DNA of 64,000 bases from JAUVUV01 sp964548275 (GTDB lineage: Bacteria > Gemmatimonadota > Glassbacteria > GWA2-58-10), in the NCBI GenBank assembly GCA_964548275.1, contig CAZJQI010000002.1, positions 1-64,000 of the forward strand, given 5' to 3'. The notes under the pieces are model-generated. The model was not told the DNA's origin. It searched no databases and saw only the letters and a list, made by a program, of their open reading frames with translations. Made by a program: the position numbers and the translations under genes. Positions 37,001 through 45,726 of this stretch are shown here, one piece after another. Position 1 is the stretch's first letter. Each line of letters starts with the position of its first letter.

Positions 37001-37152
37001 CCCAAATCATCCCAATCAGCAAGTAAACCGTCAATCTGTATCAGGGCTGTGCCTTCAACCCTTTCAATCTCGTACGGATTACTTGCCATTCCAGGTGCGG
37101 AGAGTCTGATCAAGATAAGAATCGAGAGCATGCATAAGTTTCTCGTTCTCAT
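34057..37152 (-). CDS. Exported CBM9-like and WD40-like beta-propeller protein
   Basis: A 1031-residue protein with a signal peptide (residues 1-23). Residues about 30-240 resemble a CBM9/sugar-binding module (IDGLLADWDDLG, FLYFAVEVKDEQLIFGE, YGDDAVEIIF, GYTAEIAVPLVLL). Residues about 255-410 are helical and TPR-like (KEDEGIRILSRLARES, YRRTKEIDKAIGLYNEILA). From about 455 to the end are PD40/TolB-like propeller blades (LSPSGKLIAARG, FKFDWNPREDVICYIEG, LDFSPDGRYYFDSSQEG, LNFSPDGRYFFQEA), appearing as two similar halves. Role unknown; periplasmic or surface scaffolding is likely. The ribosome site is weak (GGCGG). Confidence 0.8.
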   Translation of the reverse strand: MRTRNLCMLSILILIRLSAPGMASNPYEIERVEGTALIQIDGLLADWDDLGEDAAPPQPIRYINTDSVKIPFTRPLEGKDDLYAHFRCLADRHFLYFAVEVKDEQLIFGESQYGLTYGDDAVEIIFNSPRPVKMFFSADESGQTRGEGLDYAREKRYPYLLELAGVRAELRPSPGGYTAEIAVPLVLLSRVGNWESGDSLLMAVNVYDDDDGGHFESYISWVDYPQDYAAVVFSLTHDLKIDFPEQKRGRWEKNYVLIECIANENWTEAEAALAALGDDPGLEPLLGGVRLMAGKEDEGIRILSRLARESTDDWIAMWAANRLIEYYENKRDYKSEADMFQVLLDRKKKYNHRLVAWKAYAGISIRLARLYRRTKEIDKAIGLYNEILARPEGLDDREIKVARRFKDDLQWRQYISQSTAKEIAPVEPVEPVRPPEGRVFHKPPSIYYAEIAEAPARRIFTDVNFYARQLELSPSGKLIAARGGYRDTTIAVYRQDEYNTYAMFILDTKGKIQNKIENVFKFDWNPREDVICYIEGLYDSNRGPTLWILDPLSGKKEEISNAFLKKIHEDVTWTGIKGNIAFYDVAWADFDASIYAWFGAELENNWGSGIFKYDPATGVVNRTPYHALDFSPDGRYYFDSSQEGEPAHLYHRETNEKIEIEPTGNDPCFYLQEWLISDGKTFAYLLDGYIRRWSLDCETGKLGLLPAPAAAVQKIDSPDSCSVAYCESHSLFFSGQGEGKLEKIFSDETIFILSVKISPKGEFIAIQCKNLELVPADEYTHMFYPKTMILLDSSGEVLKRIEGVRSFAWSPQGDRLAYIEEVQKTRGFINGESIHVLDPATGAQKTIAPPDSAINYTNVNWAAFDGHIYYCATKKGDKHRREHLKIKYDPESGEMTRLVEPEGLPFRDKIIVQRALNFSPDGRYFFQEAPYGTGARQGLRENWQIIEIKFPENADFQNLYFLAWESPGEKTYAYVYNVAGPGLWLWKLDCETGSLSPVTKPEGAMRPLGVVKGRVIWVRSIPDGNYEVFTG

Positions 37153-38240
37153 AATAATCCGCCTTAGGGTTAATTAGTAAAATGCAAGATGTTTTATTGT
37201 ATTGGAGTATCTTCTTATTCAGGCCACCTCCCCCAGCGCTTGAAACAGGTGTACTCTTGTCCGCCGCCAGCCAGGATGGTGTGGTACTTGCTGTCATAGT
37301 ATAGAGGCTGGCTGCCTGGATATTGCCTGCGCATGAAGGCGAATGCGTCTGAGGAGTGCCAGGCTTTCCGCCGATATTTCGATCACTCAGAGTATAGATA
37401 GCTTTATCCTTAGCCGGACGGTTGGCAAAAAATATGTCAGAATCGCTGTAAGCCTGAGAGCAAAAGGGTTCAAGGCTATCTCCTTTCTGCCAAAAAGTGG
37501 AAAATGGAATGTCAGACTGAAAGATTATCCGAATAAGATAATTTAACAGGATACGGAAACAAAAAAAATACCCTAAACTGAAAGGTTCAGAGTATTTCGC
37601 TTATCAATTAAAATATTTCAACAATTCTTTCATATTAGTATAATATTGATAGTTGAGTTCCAATTTTATATTCCATAACTCTATTTTGATTCCAATAAAT
37701 CTTGATCCGCAGGCTTCGGGAAGAGATCGTTGGTGGGGAGAAATGAAAGCAAATTCCAGCTAATCGTCAGATTGATGAAAGGAATATATTTATCTTCTTT
37801 AAGGTGCTTGGTTTCTCTGTTGCGGCCGCAGGCCGCCTGATCAGGGAGTGTATGTTCGAGAAACTCCACTCCGAGCGAGTGTCATCCATGTGTCTTTACA
37901 AAACAGCGCGCCGCGACCCTACGCTTAGTGAAGTCTCGTGGTTACGAGGACATAAAATGGGTAGCGTGAAGATGATAAATAATTTCCATCAATTCCCTGA
38001 TATATGTTCCAACATCCGGCATGCCTTTCGTGCTCAGGGCACACCCTGAGCACGAGGCGACCTCCAACCGAGCGAAGTAATAGAGACAGATTCAGAATTA
38101 ACTTTTGTTTCTTTTAGTTTTAAAAGAAATGGTTTTGCTTCTTTTGCCACCAAAAGAAGAAAAATGACTTATTTAAATCGATTTATTCTGTTTTCATTAG
38201 GAAACAAAAACTTAATAAAATCTTTTGTTCAGGAGGAATC
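37153..38240. other. Gene-poor AT-rich region with remnants and hairpins
   Basis: About 1.1 kb without a convincing gene. On the - strand, 37382 down to stop 37215 is an open stretch reading AWHSSDAFAFMRRQYPG then YTCFKRWGRWPE; it looks like the C-terminus of a lost protein but I do not recognise it. From about 37850 to 38060 there are several hairpins (CACTC...GAGTG, CTCGT GGTT ACGAG at 37935-37948, and the 12-bp one at 38028-38055). Just before the next gene is a strong CAGGAGGAATC ribosome site. Confidence 0.5.
38028..38055. repeat. 12-bp hairpin repeat-like element
   Basis: TCGTGCTCAGGG (38028-38039) pairs perfectly with CCCTGAGCACGA (38044-38055) around a CACA loop. It resembles the CTCAGGG...CCCTGAG palindromes dispersed in many uncultured bacterial genomes. 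No T-tract follows, so a terminator is less likely. Confidence 0.6.
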
Positions 38241-39596
38241 ATGAAACGCAGGAAATTTATGGGTGATGCTTTTAAGGCCGGCGCGGGAGTAATGGTTGCA
38301 GGATCACTGGGCAGAAAAAGCTTTGCAAAAAACGACGAGATTACAATGGCTGTGGTGGGAATACACGGCCAGGGTAAAAGCCACCTCAGATGTTTCAATG
38401 CTATTGGCGGAGTAAGAATTAAAACTATCTGCGAGGTTGACGAACGTCTGTATCCCGAGGCGGCCGCGTTTGCAAAAAGTTTAGGTGTGGAAAAGGTTCA
38501 TTTCGAGCACGACATTCGCCGGCTCCTTGAAGACAGGGATATCGACGCCATCTCCATAGCCACGCCGGAGCAATGGCACTCGCTGATGACTATCTGGGCC
38601 TGCCAGGCAGGCAAAGACGTGTACGTTGAAAAACCTGTATCCCACAATATCTGGGAGGGCCGCAAGTCGGTCGAGGCTGCACGGAAATACAACCGCATCG
38701 TGGCCACAGGCACGCAGCAGCGCAGCTTCCCGCACATTCAGGAAGCCATGAGATTACTGCATTCCGGAGCTATCGGCGATGTGTTTATGGCAAGGGGATT
38801 ATGTTTCAAACCCAGAGAAAGTATCGGCCGCAAACAGGACAGCCCGGTGCCGGAGAGCGTGCATTACGATTTGTGGCTGGGTCCTGCGCCTTTGCGCCCG
38901 TTCAACGAAAACCGCTTTCACTATAACTGGCACTGGTTCTGGGATTACGGCTGCGGCGATATCGGCAACCAGGGAGTTCATGAAATGGATACTGCCAGAT
39001 GGGGTTTAAACAAAAACACCCTGCCGGTAAGCGTTCACAGCGCAGGCGGTTATTATGCTTTCGATTCGGATCAGGAGACGCCCAACACGCAGACAGCCAC
39101 TTTTGAATGGGAGGACGGCAAAATATTGCAATTCGAGGTGCGGGGGCTTTATACCAATAATGAGTATGGGATAAAAATCGGAAATCTGTACTATGGCACC
39201 GAGGGCTGGATGCACGTTGACATAAACGGGTTTAGCACCTATCTGGGCCGGGAAAACGAGCCCGGCCCCAGCATGGAGGCCGTGCTCGTGTCAAGCGAGG
39301 CAGGTGTGGGCGGGCCCAAAGGCTTTGTCGAGACAGGCGCGCACACCTCCAGCAGAATCATGCACCGGGAAAATTTCATCAAGGCGGTGCGCTCCAGGAA
39401 CGCTCTGGATTCAGGCGCGGACATTCTGGAGGGCCACCTTTCCTCGGCGTTGTGCCACCTGGCAAACGTTTCGTACCGTCTGGGCAGGGAGCTCCGGCTC
39501 GATCCTCACAGCGAGCGGTTTGTCGCCGACGAGCAGGCAAACAGCTACCTGAAAAGAGATTATCGTTATCCGTATGTGGTGCCGGAGAATATTTGA
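38241..39596 (+). CDS. Gfo/Idh/MocA family oxidoreductase with Tat-like signal
   Basis: A 451-residue NAD(P)-dependent dehydrogenase-like protein. The N-terminus MKRRKFMGDAFKAGAGVMVA resembles a Tat signal (RRxFM plus hydrophobic core), suggesting export after folding with cofactor. A Rossmann domain follows (VVGIHGQGKSHL, DAISIATPEQWH, DVYVEKPVSHN with the conserved EKP lysine), then the C-terminal Gfo/Idh/MocA beta-sheet domain (YDLWLGPAP, NWHWFWDYGCGDIGNQGVHE). The pattern is typical of the large exported group in Planctomycetes, Verrucomicrobia and FCB bacteria, usually tied to sugar or polyol breakdown. The substrate is unknown. An excellent AGGAGGA site precedes ATG. Confidence 0.92.
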   Translation: MKRRKFMGDAFKAGAGVMVAGSLGRKSFAKNDEITMAVVGIHGQGKSHLRCFNAIGGVRIKTICEVDERLYPEAAAFAKSLGVEKVHFEHDIRRLLEDRDIDAISIATPEQWHSLMTIWACQAGKDVYVEKPVSHNIWEGRKSVEAARKYNRIVATGTQQRSFPHIQEAMRLLHSGAIGDVFMARGLCFKPRESIGRKQDSPVPESVHYDLWLGPAPLRPFNENRFHYNWHWFWDYGCGDIGNQGVHEMDTARWGLNKNTLPVSVHSAGGYYAFDSDQETPNTQTATFEWEDGKILQFEVRGLYTNNEYGIKIGNLYYGTEGWMHVDINGFSTYLGRENEPGPSMEAVLVSSEAGVGGPKGFVETGAHTSSRIMHRENFIKAVRSRNALDSGADILEGHLSSALCHLANVSYRLGRELRLDPHSERFVADEQANSYLKRDYRYPYVVPENI

Positions 39597-39699
39597 GGCT
39601 CGTTGTTCTGATTAAGATAACTGGGGAATTGGGGCTGGCGGCTGCTTTTAAGCAGAGTCTCGCAGGTTCTATCCCTGCGCGGCTTACAATTTTATTTTG

Positions 39700-40623
39700 C
39701 TAAAAGTCCCAATCCACCTCCGGGTGTATCACGCGTGCCATGTCCTCCAGCAGCAGAATAATCCGCGGCCCAGGGATGGCTACATAGTCTACTGAGAGCA
39801 CGTATACCCGCTTGTTCCTGACTGCATCGATTTGTGGAACACTCTCCCAGTCCCTGAGTACCATTTCTTCTGTGAGCTCTCTACTGTCGAGGTCGGGAAC
39901 CAGCTCGAGAATTATCTCCGGGTTGAGGTGAAGGAGTCCCTCGGCTGAAACGTGTGGATAGCTAACTTTTTTGCCTTCGTATACGTTCCTTCCCCCGGCC
40001 AGGGTTATCAGCTCATCGTAAAAGGTATCTTTCCCGGCGAGGTAAACCTCCCTTATCGTGCCGGAGCCCAGCGTGCGGCCTATGGAGACAAGAACGCCCG
40101 GCCTGGCAAGGTGTCTGGCAGCTTGAGCGATTTCATTCTTACGCGCCTGGATCTGTGCTACCAATTCACTAGCCTTTTTTTCAGCCCCGCACGTTGCGCC
40201 GATAACATTGATCGTGCCGATTATCTCCGAAACCGTCCTGTTATGGACAATCAGGTATTTCAGGCCCAATTCACTAAGATAGCTGATAACCTTTTCGTAT
40301 TCCGGCAGAACAATTACCAGGTCCGGCTCCAGGGCGGCGACAGCTTCATAGTTCGGGTCGAGGTAACCTCCCACCTTGGTTTTTCCCTGTGCCTCGGGCG
40401 TATAGTAATCACAGAAACGTGTCACTCCAACCACCCTGTCACCCAGATCAAGGGCGAAAAGGGTTTCCGTGGTGCTCGGCGAAAGTGATACAATCCGGCT
40501 GTAGCCTGCTCTTTCCGGCTCGCCGTGCCGGGGTGTAGAACCGGTTTCAAGGTTTTTGAAAAAAATGCCGCCTGCAATCACTACAACGAGCAGGAATAGT
40601 AAGATCAGATAGTTTCTTTTCAT
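39700..40623 (-). CDS. ABC transporter substrate-binding protein (BtuF/FhuD-like)
   Basis: A 307-residue protein with an N-terminal hydrophobic segment (NYLILLFLLVVVIAGGIFF), a signal or uncleaved anchor without a lipobox cysteine. The mature part is the class III binding fold: RIVSLSPSTTETLFALDLGD, VGGYLDPNYEAVAALEPDLV, VSIGRTLGSGT, YPHVSAEGLLHLNPEIIL, and the C-terminal RVYVLSVDYVAIPGPRI. Such proteins bind cobalamin or iron-siderophores; which one cannot be told. Its permease and ATPase are not adjacent. No cobalamin riboswitch is visible upstream, where only about 160 bases separate it from glnS. Confidence 0.88.
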   Translation of the reverse strand: MKRNYLILLFLLVVVIAGGIFFKNLETGSTPRHGEPERAGYSRIVSLSPSTTETLFALDLGDRVVGVTRFCDYYTPEAQGKTKVGGYLDPNYEAVAALEPDLVIVLPEYEKVISYLSELGLKYLIVHNRTVSEIIGTINVIGATCGAEKKASELVAQIQARKNEIAQAARHLARPGVLVSIGRTLGSGTIREVYLAGKDTFYDELITLAGGRNVYEGKKVSYPHVSAEGLLHLNPEIILELVPDLDSRELTEEMVLRDWESVPQIDAVRNKRVYVLSVDYVAIPGPRIILLLEDMARVIHPEVDWDF

Positions 40624-40676
40624 AATCTTCTAAAACTTTCAGCTCCCGATACGATAATATAAAGACCATAAAAAGT

Positions 40677-40712
40677 GAAAAGCCACAGAGTTAAGCATAT
40701 CCGGGGCTTTTC
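40677..40712 (-). terminator. Weak terminator-like hairpin after glnS
   Basis: GAAAAGCC (40677-40684) pairs with GGCTTTTC (40705-40712) with a 20-base loop. Read leftward, downstream of glnS, it is followed by ACTTTTTA. Confidence 0.45.
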
Positions 40713-40781
40713 GATCTCACACTGGATTGGGCCACCAAATATGGCCGGTAAAGCGCGGTCAGCAGAATTTTCCGTCTGTTT

Positions 40782-42530
40782 CTATCCTTTTTGCTGAGCT
40801 TTCAAAATTTTGGCCCATGTATCACGCAGTGTAACAGTCCTGTTGAAAACCAGCATGTTTTCTGAAGAGTCAGGATCCACGCAGAAATAGCCTTTCCTCT
40901 CGAACTGGAACCGGCTTCCCGGCCCGGCTTCAGCCAGACTCGGTTCTAAACGGCAGGAGGTCAAAATCTTCAAGGAATCAGGGTTTAAATAATTTTCCCA
41001 GTCAGCGCCCTCTTCGATCTCGTTCGGGTTCTCTTTTGCGAAAAGATGGCCATACAGCCTCACTTCGGCCCCCAGTGCGTGGGCGGCTGAAACCCAGTGC
41101 AGCGTTCCCTTGACCTTGCGTCCGTCCGGGGAACCGCCGCCTCGAGTCTCAGGGTCGTAGGTGCAGCGCAGTTCGACCACCTCCCCGGTTTCCCTGTCTT
41201 TCACCACATCCGTGCAGGTGATATAATATGCATATCTCAGCCGTACCTCGCGCCCCGGGCTCAAGCGAAAGAATTTTTTGGGTGGTTCCTCCATGAAATC
41301 CTCTTTTTCGATATACAGCACCCGGGAAAAAGGAACTTTTCGTGTTCCCATCCCGGAGTCCTCTGGATTATTAATCGCATCCAGTTCTTCCACCTTGCCT
41401 TCAGGATAGTTTTCGATCACCACCCGGAGCGGATTCAACACAGCCATCACGCGCGGGACCCGCTTGTTCAGGTACTCCCGGACATGGTGCTCGAGTAATG
41501 CAATATCGACCATACTGTCGCTCTTGGACACACCGATACGGTCGCAGAAATTCCGGATCGCTTCCGGCGTAAAGCCGCGTCTTCTCAAACCCGAGACAGT
41601 AGGCATACGGGGATCGTCCCAACCTCCGACATGGCCGGCTTCCACCAGCTCGATAAGCTTTCGCTTGCTCAGAACAGTGTAAGTGAGGTTGAGTCTGGCG
41701 AACTCGATCTGTTGCGGATGATGGACTCCCAATTGATCCAGGTACCAGTCGTATAATGGACGATGGGCCTCGAACTCGATGGTGCAGATCGAGTGGGTGA
41801 TTTTTTCAATGGAGTCGGACTGGCCGTGGGTGAAGTCGTAGGTCGGATAGATACACCACTTGTTTCCCGTACGGTGGTGCGGCACTTTCAGAATACGGTA
41901 CATCACAGGATCGCGCAGGTTAAGATTGCCTGATGACATGTCGATCTTAGCGCGAAGCACACGGGAACCCTCCTCGAATTCCCCAGCGCGCATGCGTTCG
42001 AACAAATCCAGGTTCTCCTCCACCGAACGGTTCCGATAGGGGCTTTCCTTTCCCGGTTCTGTCAGGGTTCCGCGGTATTCTCTGATCTGTTCAGCACTCA
42101 GGTCGCAGACATAAGCTTTGCCTTTTTTGATTAATTCCACTGCCCACTCGTACAACTGGCCGAAGTAATCTGATGCATAGTACTCATGCTCGCCCCAATC
42201 AAACCCGAGCCAGCGGACATCCTCCTTGATCGACTCAACGTACTCTTCTTCCTCTTTGCATGGATTCGTATCATCGAACCGAAGGTGACAAACGCCGCCC
42301 TCATTCTCCTGGGCGACACCGAAATTGAGGCAAATGCTCTTGGCGTGCCCGATATGCAAATAGCCGTTCGGCTCAGGAGGAAACCGGCTTACCACCTTTG
42401 CTCCCCATTTGTTTGTTTTCAGGTCCTCGGCAACAATCGCGCGGACGAAATCCGGTCCGGGACCGGAGCGGGCCTTTTCCATATTCGTGTTTCCTTGCGC
42501 TTTTTCCTTTTTCGGCTCGTGTGAATTCAT
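40782..42530 (-). CDS. glnS: Glutaminyl-tRNA synthetase
   Basis: A 582-residue class I synthetase charging tRNA-Gln directly. The N-terminus has about 30 extra charged residues, then FPPEPNGYLHIGHAKSICLN with the HIGH motif, LRFDDTNPCKEEEEYVESI, the KMSKS-loop variant VLSKRKL, GWDDPRMPT, and the anticodon-binding beta barrels with RLYGHLF and FQFERKGYFCVD. The length is near the usual 550-580. Bacterial glnS is thought to derive from eukaryotic transfer, and its presence suggests this organism does not depend solely on the GatCAB transamidation route. It lies 90 bases downstream of the export operon on the same strand, separated by an 8-bp hairpin at 42593-42617. Confidence 0.96.
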   Translation of the reverse strand: MNSHEPKKEKAQGNTNMEKARSGPGPDFVRAIVAEDLKTNKWGAKVVSRFPPEPNGYLHIGHAKSICLNFGVAQENEGGVCHLRFDDTNPCKEEEEYVESIKEDVRWLGFDWGEHEYYASDYFGQLYEWAVELIKKGKAYVCDLSAEQIREYRGTLTEPGKESPYRNRSVEENLDLFERMRAGEFEEGSRVLRAKIDMSSGNLNLRDPVMYRILKVPHHRTGNKWCIYPTYDFTHGQSDSIEKITHSICTIEFEAHRPLYDWYLDQLGVHHPQQIEFARLNLTYTVLSKRKLIELVEAGHVGGWDDPRMPTVSGLRRRGFTPEAIRNFCDRIGVSKSDSMVDIALLEHHVREYLNKRVPRVMAVLNPLRVVIENYPEGKVEELDAINNPEDSGMGTRKVPFSRVLYIEKEDFMEEPPKKFFRLSPGREVRLRYAYYITCTDVVKDRETGEVVELRCTYDPETRGGGSPDGRKVKGTLHWVSAAHALGAEVRLYGHLFAKENPNEIEEGADWENYLNPDSLKILTSCRLEPSLAEAGPGSRFQFERKGYFCVDPDSSENMLVFNRTVTLRDTWAKILKAQQKG

Positions 42531-42620
42531 TTGCAGTATCAGGTTATATTCTTGATATTGGGCCCGGCTTCAATCATCCCGGTTCAGCTTTTTCGATTTC
42601 CTACACGACGAAATCGAGCT

Positions 42621-43838
42621 TTAAACGGCTCTCAGCGCATCTATCGGTTCGAGTTCGGCTGCGCGAATTGCCGGATAGATACCGAAGACGATTCCCACGG
42701 AAACGGAAAAGACAAAGCCCAGAGCGGCGGCAGGCCAGGAAACTACCGCATCCCAGTAGCCCAGCAGGGAAAGCCCCAGTGCGGCAACAATACCTCCGAT
42801 CACTCCCAGCAGGCCTCCGGCCAGGGAGAGTATCATGGATTCAGTGAGAAACTGGGTGCGAATGTCTCGCCTGCCGGCACCAAGCGCTCTTCTCAGCCCG
42901 ATTTCCATGGTTCTTTCCCGGACCGAAATCAACATCACAGCCAGGATACCCACCCCACCGACAAGCAGCGAGATGCCCGCCACACTGCCGGTGAGCAAAG
43001 TCATGGAGTGGGCTGTCTCCCACTCGGCCGCAAGCAGTGTTGCCTGGTTCTGGATGGTGAAATCATCAAGCTCATCCCGCAGCCGGTGCCGCTGGCGTAG
43101 AAGTTGGGTGATTTCGGACTCAGCACTGTGAAGAACCTGAGCATTTTTCGCCTGCACGTATACCGCCTGCACGTACGGCACATTCAGCAGGCGTCGCATA
43201 GCAGTACCCAGCGGTACGAAAATAACATCATCCAGGTCGAGGCCGTTGAAATCGACGCCTTTTGGCTCTGTCACTCCGATCACCTCGAAAGGCACGCGGC
43301 CGATCCGGAATTGCAGTCCAATGGGGTCAATGCCGGGGAACAGGTTTTCGGCCACAGTAGGCCCGATAACTGCAAGCCTTCTCCGTGCCCGGTCTTCCTC
43401 AGGCACGAAGAATCGTCCCGAGGCCAGCCTGATGTTCCGGATTGCAAAGCCTTCCCGGGCCATTCCCAGCATGGTGGTATTCGTGTTCTCCGCCTCCCAG
43501 ACAGCCGAGACCCGATCACTGACCACGGGAGCAACTGAGCTTACAGAAGGGCAGCTTTGCTCGATAGTCATTACATCAGCGGGGGTGAGAGTGGTTACAG
43601 TTTCGATCTGACGCTGCCTGCCGGCGACGATGCGGGTCTGACCTGCGTTTACAACAATCAGGTTGGTGCCCATGTTACGAATCATGCCGAGGATTCGTTT
43701 CTCAGCGCCACGCCCCACTGACACCATCATCACTACCGCCCCGACCCCGACCACTATACCGGTCACGCTTAGCAGAGTGCGCAGTTTGTGGGCTGCAAGT
43801 ATTTCGCAGGAGAGGAGGAGATTTGTCGAAAACTTCAT
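42621..43838 (-). CDS. MacB-like ABC transporter permease (second)
   Basis: A 405-residue FtsX/MacB permease. One N-terminal helix (LLSVTGIVVGVGAVVMMVSV), a periplasmic MacB_PCD domain (ESEITQLLRQRHRLRD at its end), and three C-terminal helices carrying VAGISLLVGGVGILAVMLIS, VRERTMEIGLRRALGAGRRD and FLTESMILSLAGGLLG. It overlaps the previous permease by four bases (ATGA at 43835-43838). The cargo is unknown; MacB-type systems extrude peptides, antibiotics or lipoprotein-like substrates, often in partnership with an outer-membrane channel, which is not here. Confidence 0.92.
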   Translation of the reverse strand: MKFSTNLLLSCEILAAHKLRTLLSVTGIVVGVGAVVMMVSVGRGAEKRILGMIRNMGTNLIVVNAGQTRIVAGRQRQIETVTTLTPADVMTIEQSCPSVSSVAPVVSDRVSAVWEAENTNTTMLGMAREGFAIRNIRLASGRFFVPEEDRARRRLAVIGPTVAENLFPGIDPIGLQFRIGRVPFEVIGVTEPKGVDFNGLDLDDVIFVPLGTAMRRLLNVPYVQAVYVQAKNAQVLHSAESEITQLLRQRHRLRDELDDFTIQNQATLLAAEWETAHSMTLLTGSVAGISLLVGGVGILAVMLISVRERTMEIGLRRALGAGRRDIRTQFLTESMILSLAGGLLGVIGGIVAALGLSLLGYWDAVVSWPAAALGFVFSVSVGIVFGIYPAIRAAELEPIDALRAV

Positions 43839-45043
43839 CTAAGCGCTTCCACCGGGTGAAGTCTGGCTGCCTTTCTGGCCGGTTGCACCCCGAAAAACGT
43901 GCCGATCAACAAGGCGAACACCACTGCCACAGCGAACTGTTGCCAGGAAAGGATCAGGGCAATTTCAGTGGTACGCAGAAGAAGCTGGCAGACAGCCCAT
44001 CCGAGCATGCCGCCCAGGAGCATACCCAGCAGGGTCACCGAAAGCGACTCTGTGAGAAACTGTCTGAAAATATCCCCTCGGGTCGCTCCAAGGGCCCGTC
44101 TCAGGCCGATTTCTGCGACCCGCGCATTCACTGAGATCAACAGGAGGTTCATCATCACGACCCCGCCGATAAACAGGCTGAGTCCTGCCAGGGCAAGCAG
44201 CAGGTAATAAAACGTACGCGAGATTCCCCGGGCAACCTCTGCAATGACAAGTGCTGTGACAATCCGGAAGTCATCCTCCTCGGGAGGGGTGATATGGTGG
44301 AGCCTCTTCATCAGTACCTGGATTTCCTCGGCCTGTTCAGCCATAGCAGAGGGGTTTTTCGTGATGATCCGAATCGCGCCGAGATAATCGACATTGAGCA
44401 CTCGCCGCATGGCTGTGGTTATCGGGAGGATGATTTTGTTGTCGAAATCTCCCCCGCCTGGGCTGGTGCCTGCCTCGGTGAGAACGCCCTTGACTGTCAG
44501 TGCGACCTTGTTCAGATATATTCGGCCACCGATAGGGTTTTCCTCACCGAAAAATTCCTCCCTGACAGTTTTGCCAATCACGCAGACCCGGGCCAAAGAG
44601 GCCACGTCCTCGGCGGAAATTCCCTCCCCGATTGCGGTGTACCAGTTATACGCCTGGTGCCACTCCGGCTTCACTCCCCAGATCACCGACCGAATCTGGT
44701 TAACCTCGCGTTTCACAGGCGTGTACATTTTCCAGGCCATCGGAGTGACAATCTCAAGGCCTTCGATTTCGGCTCTGACTGCCTCGACATCTTCCAGGGT
44801 CAAAGTCGTCACTGTCATGTCCGGCGGCGGCAGGTCCTTGCCCCCGCCTGCAATCAGCATCATCGCCCTGGGTCCGAAATTATTGACCCGCTTCATCACT
44901 TTGCTTTCCGTACCCCTGCCGATCGCCATAATTACAATCAAGGCGGCGATCCCCACAACGGTTCCGGCCATCATGAAAAAAGTGTGAAGCTTGTGGTCAA
45001 GAAGCGCGCGCAGGCCCTCGAGGCTGATGCCCAGGCTTCGCAT
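43835..45043 (-). CDS. MacB-like ABC transporter permease (first)
   Basis: A 402-residue FtsX/MacB permease with the same layout as its neighbour: the N-terminal helix (HTFFMMAGTVVGIAALIVIM), periplasmic domain, then LALAGLSLFIGGVVMMNLLL, VNARVAEIGLRRALGATRGD and FLTESLSVTLLGMLLGGMLG. ATG 45043 overlaps the ATPase stop by one base (TGATG); a TTG three bases earlier is possible. The two permeases differ clearly in sequence, so they are likely paired as a heterodimer with the single ATPase. Confidence 0.92.
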   Translation of the reverse strand: MRSLGISLEGLRALLDHKLHTFFMMAGTVVGIAALIVIMAIGRGTESKVMKRVNNFGPRAMMLIAGGGKDLPPPDMTVTTLTLEDVEAVRAEIEGLEIVTPMAWKMYTPVKREVNQIRSVIWGVKPEWHQAYNWYTAIGEGISAEDVASLARVCVIGKTVREEFFGEENPIGGRIYLNKVALTVKGVLTEAGTSPGGGDFDNKIILPITTAMRRVLNVDYLGAIRIITKNPSAMAEQAEEIQVLMKRLHHITPPEEDDFRIVTALVIAEVARGISRTFYYLLLALAGLSLFIGGVVMMNLLLISVNARVAEIGLRRALGATRGDIFRQFLTESLSVTLLGMLLGGMLGWAVCQLLLRTTEIALILSWQQFAVAVVFALLIGTFFGVQPARKAARLHPVEALR

Positions 45044-45717
45044 CAACTGCTATCCTCCCCGCTGATCACACCGTCTTTCAGCAGTAAAATCCGCTCTGCC
45101 CGCTCTGCCACGGTTCTGTTATGTGTAACAACCACGATCGTACGTCCCTGTTCGTGCAGTCGTTGGAAAATGTCCAGAAGCTCGGCTCCGCTCTGGCTGT
45201 CGAGATTGCCCGTTGGTTCATCGGCGAGGAGAATTGAGGGGTCGGTGATCAGTGCCCTGGCGATAGCCACCCGCTGCTGTTCACCGCCGGAGAGGGTGTT
45301 CGGCCTGAAGTGCATCCTGTCGGCAAGACCGACAGCAGAGAGAGCCTTTTCGGCCCGTTTTGCAGCCTCTGGGGGAAAATGTTCGGTGTAGATGAGCGGC
45401 AGCAGGACGTTTTTGAATGCGGTTATGCGCTGAAGCAGATGGAAAAGCTGAAAAATGAAACCGATTTTACGATTTCGCACTTTAGCCAGTTTCTCGTCAT
45501 CAAGTTCGATCGTGTCGATACCGTCCAGCCGATAACTTCCTCCTGTGGGCTTGTCCAGGCAGCCCATGATATTCATCAGAGTGGTTTTCCCGCTGCCCGA
45601 GGGCCCCATGATCGCCACGTATTCGCCCGGCGCGACATGGAAAGAAATCCCCTTGAGCACCGGTGTTGGTATGCCGCCTGTGAAATAGGTTTTCTCGATA
45701 TTCTCCAGTTCGATCAT
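45043..45717 (-). CDS. ABC transporter ATP-binding protein (MacB/LolD type)
   Basis: A 224-residue ATPase with Walker A GPSGSGKTTLMN, Q-loop IGFIFQLFHLLQR, signature LSGGEQQRVAIARAL, Walker B SILLADEPTGNLD and H-loop VVTHN. This is the MacB/LolD/FtsE subgroup that works with FtsX-type permeases. The ATG at 45717 is taken rather than TTG 45723 because GAGG is better spaced. It sits between the MacA-like adaptor gene and the permeases, all in one tight operon. Confidence 0.94.
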   Translation of the reverse strand: MIELENIEKTYFTGGIPTPVLKGISFHVAPGEYVAIMGPSGSGKTTLMNIMGCLDKPTGGSYRLDGIDTIELDDEKLAKVRNRKIGFIFQLFHLLQRITAFKNVLLPLIYTEHFPPEAAKRAEKALSAVGLADRMHFRPNTLSGGEQQRVAIARALITDPSILLADEPTGNLDSQSGAELLDIFQRLHEQGRTIVVVTHNRTVAERAERILLLKDGVISGEDSS

Positions 45718-45726
45718 CGGCAATCC

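Noticed and set aside
39628..39692. tRNA-like arm, GCAGG TTCTATC CCTGC, followed by GCGGCTTA
   Set aside because: The T-loop lacks the purine at position 57, no matching 5' acceptor strand (AAGCCGC) or proper anticodon arm lies upstream. It is better seen as hairpins between two convergent genes.
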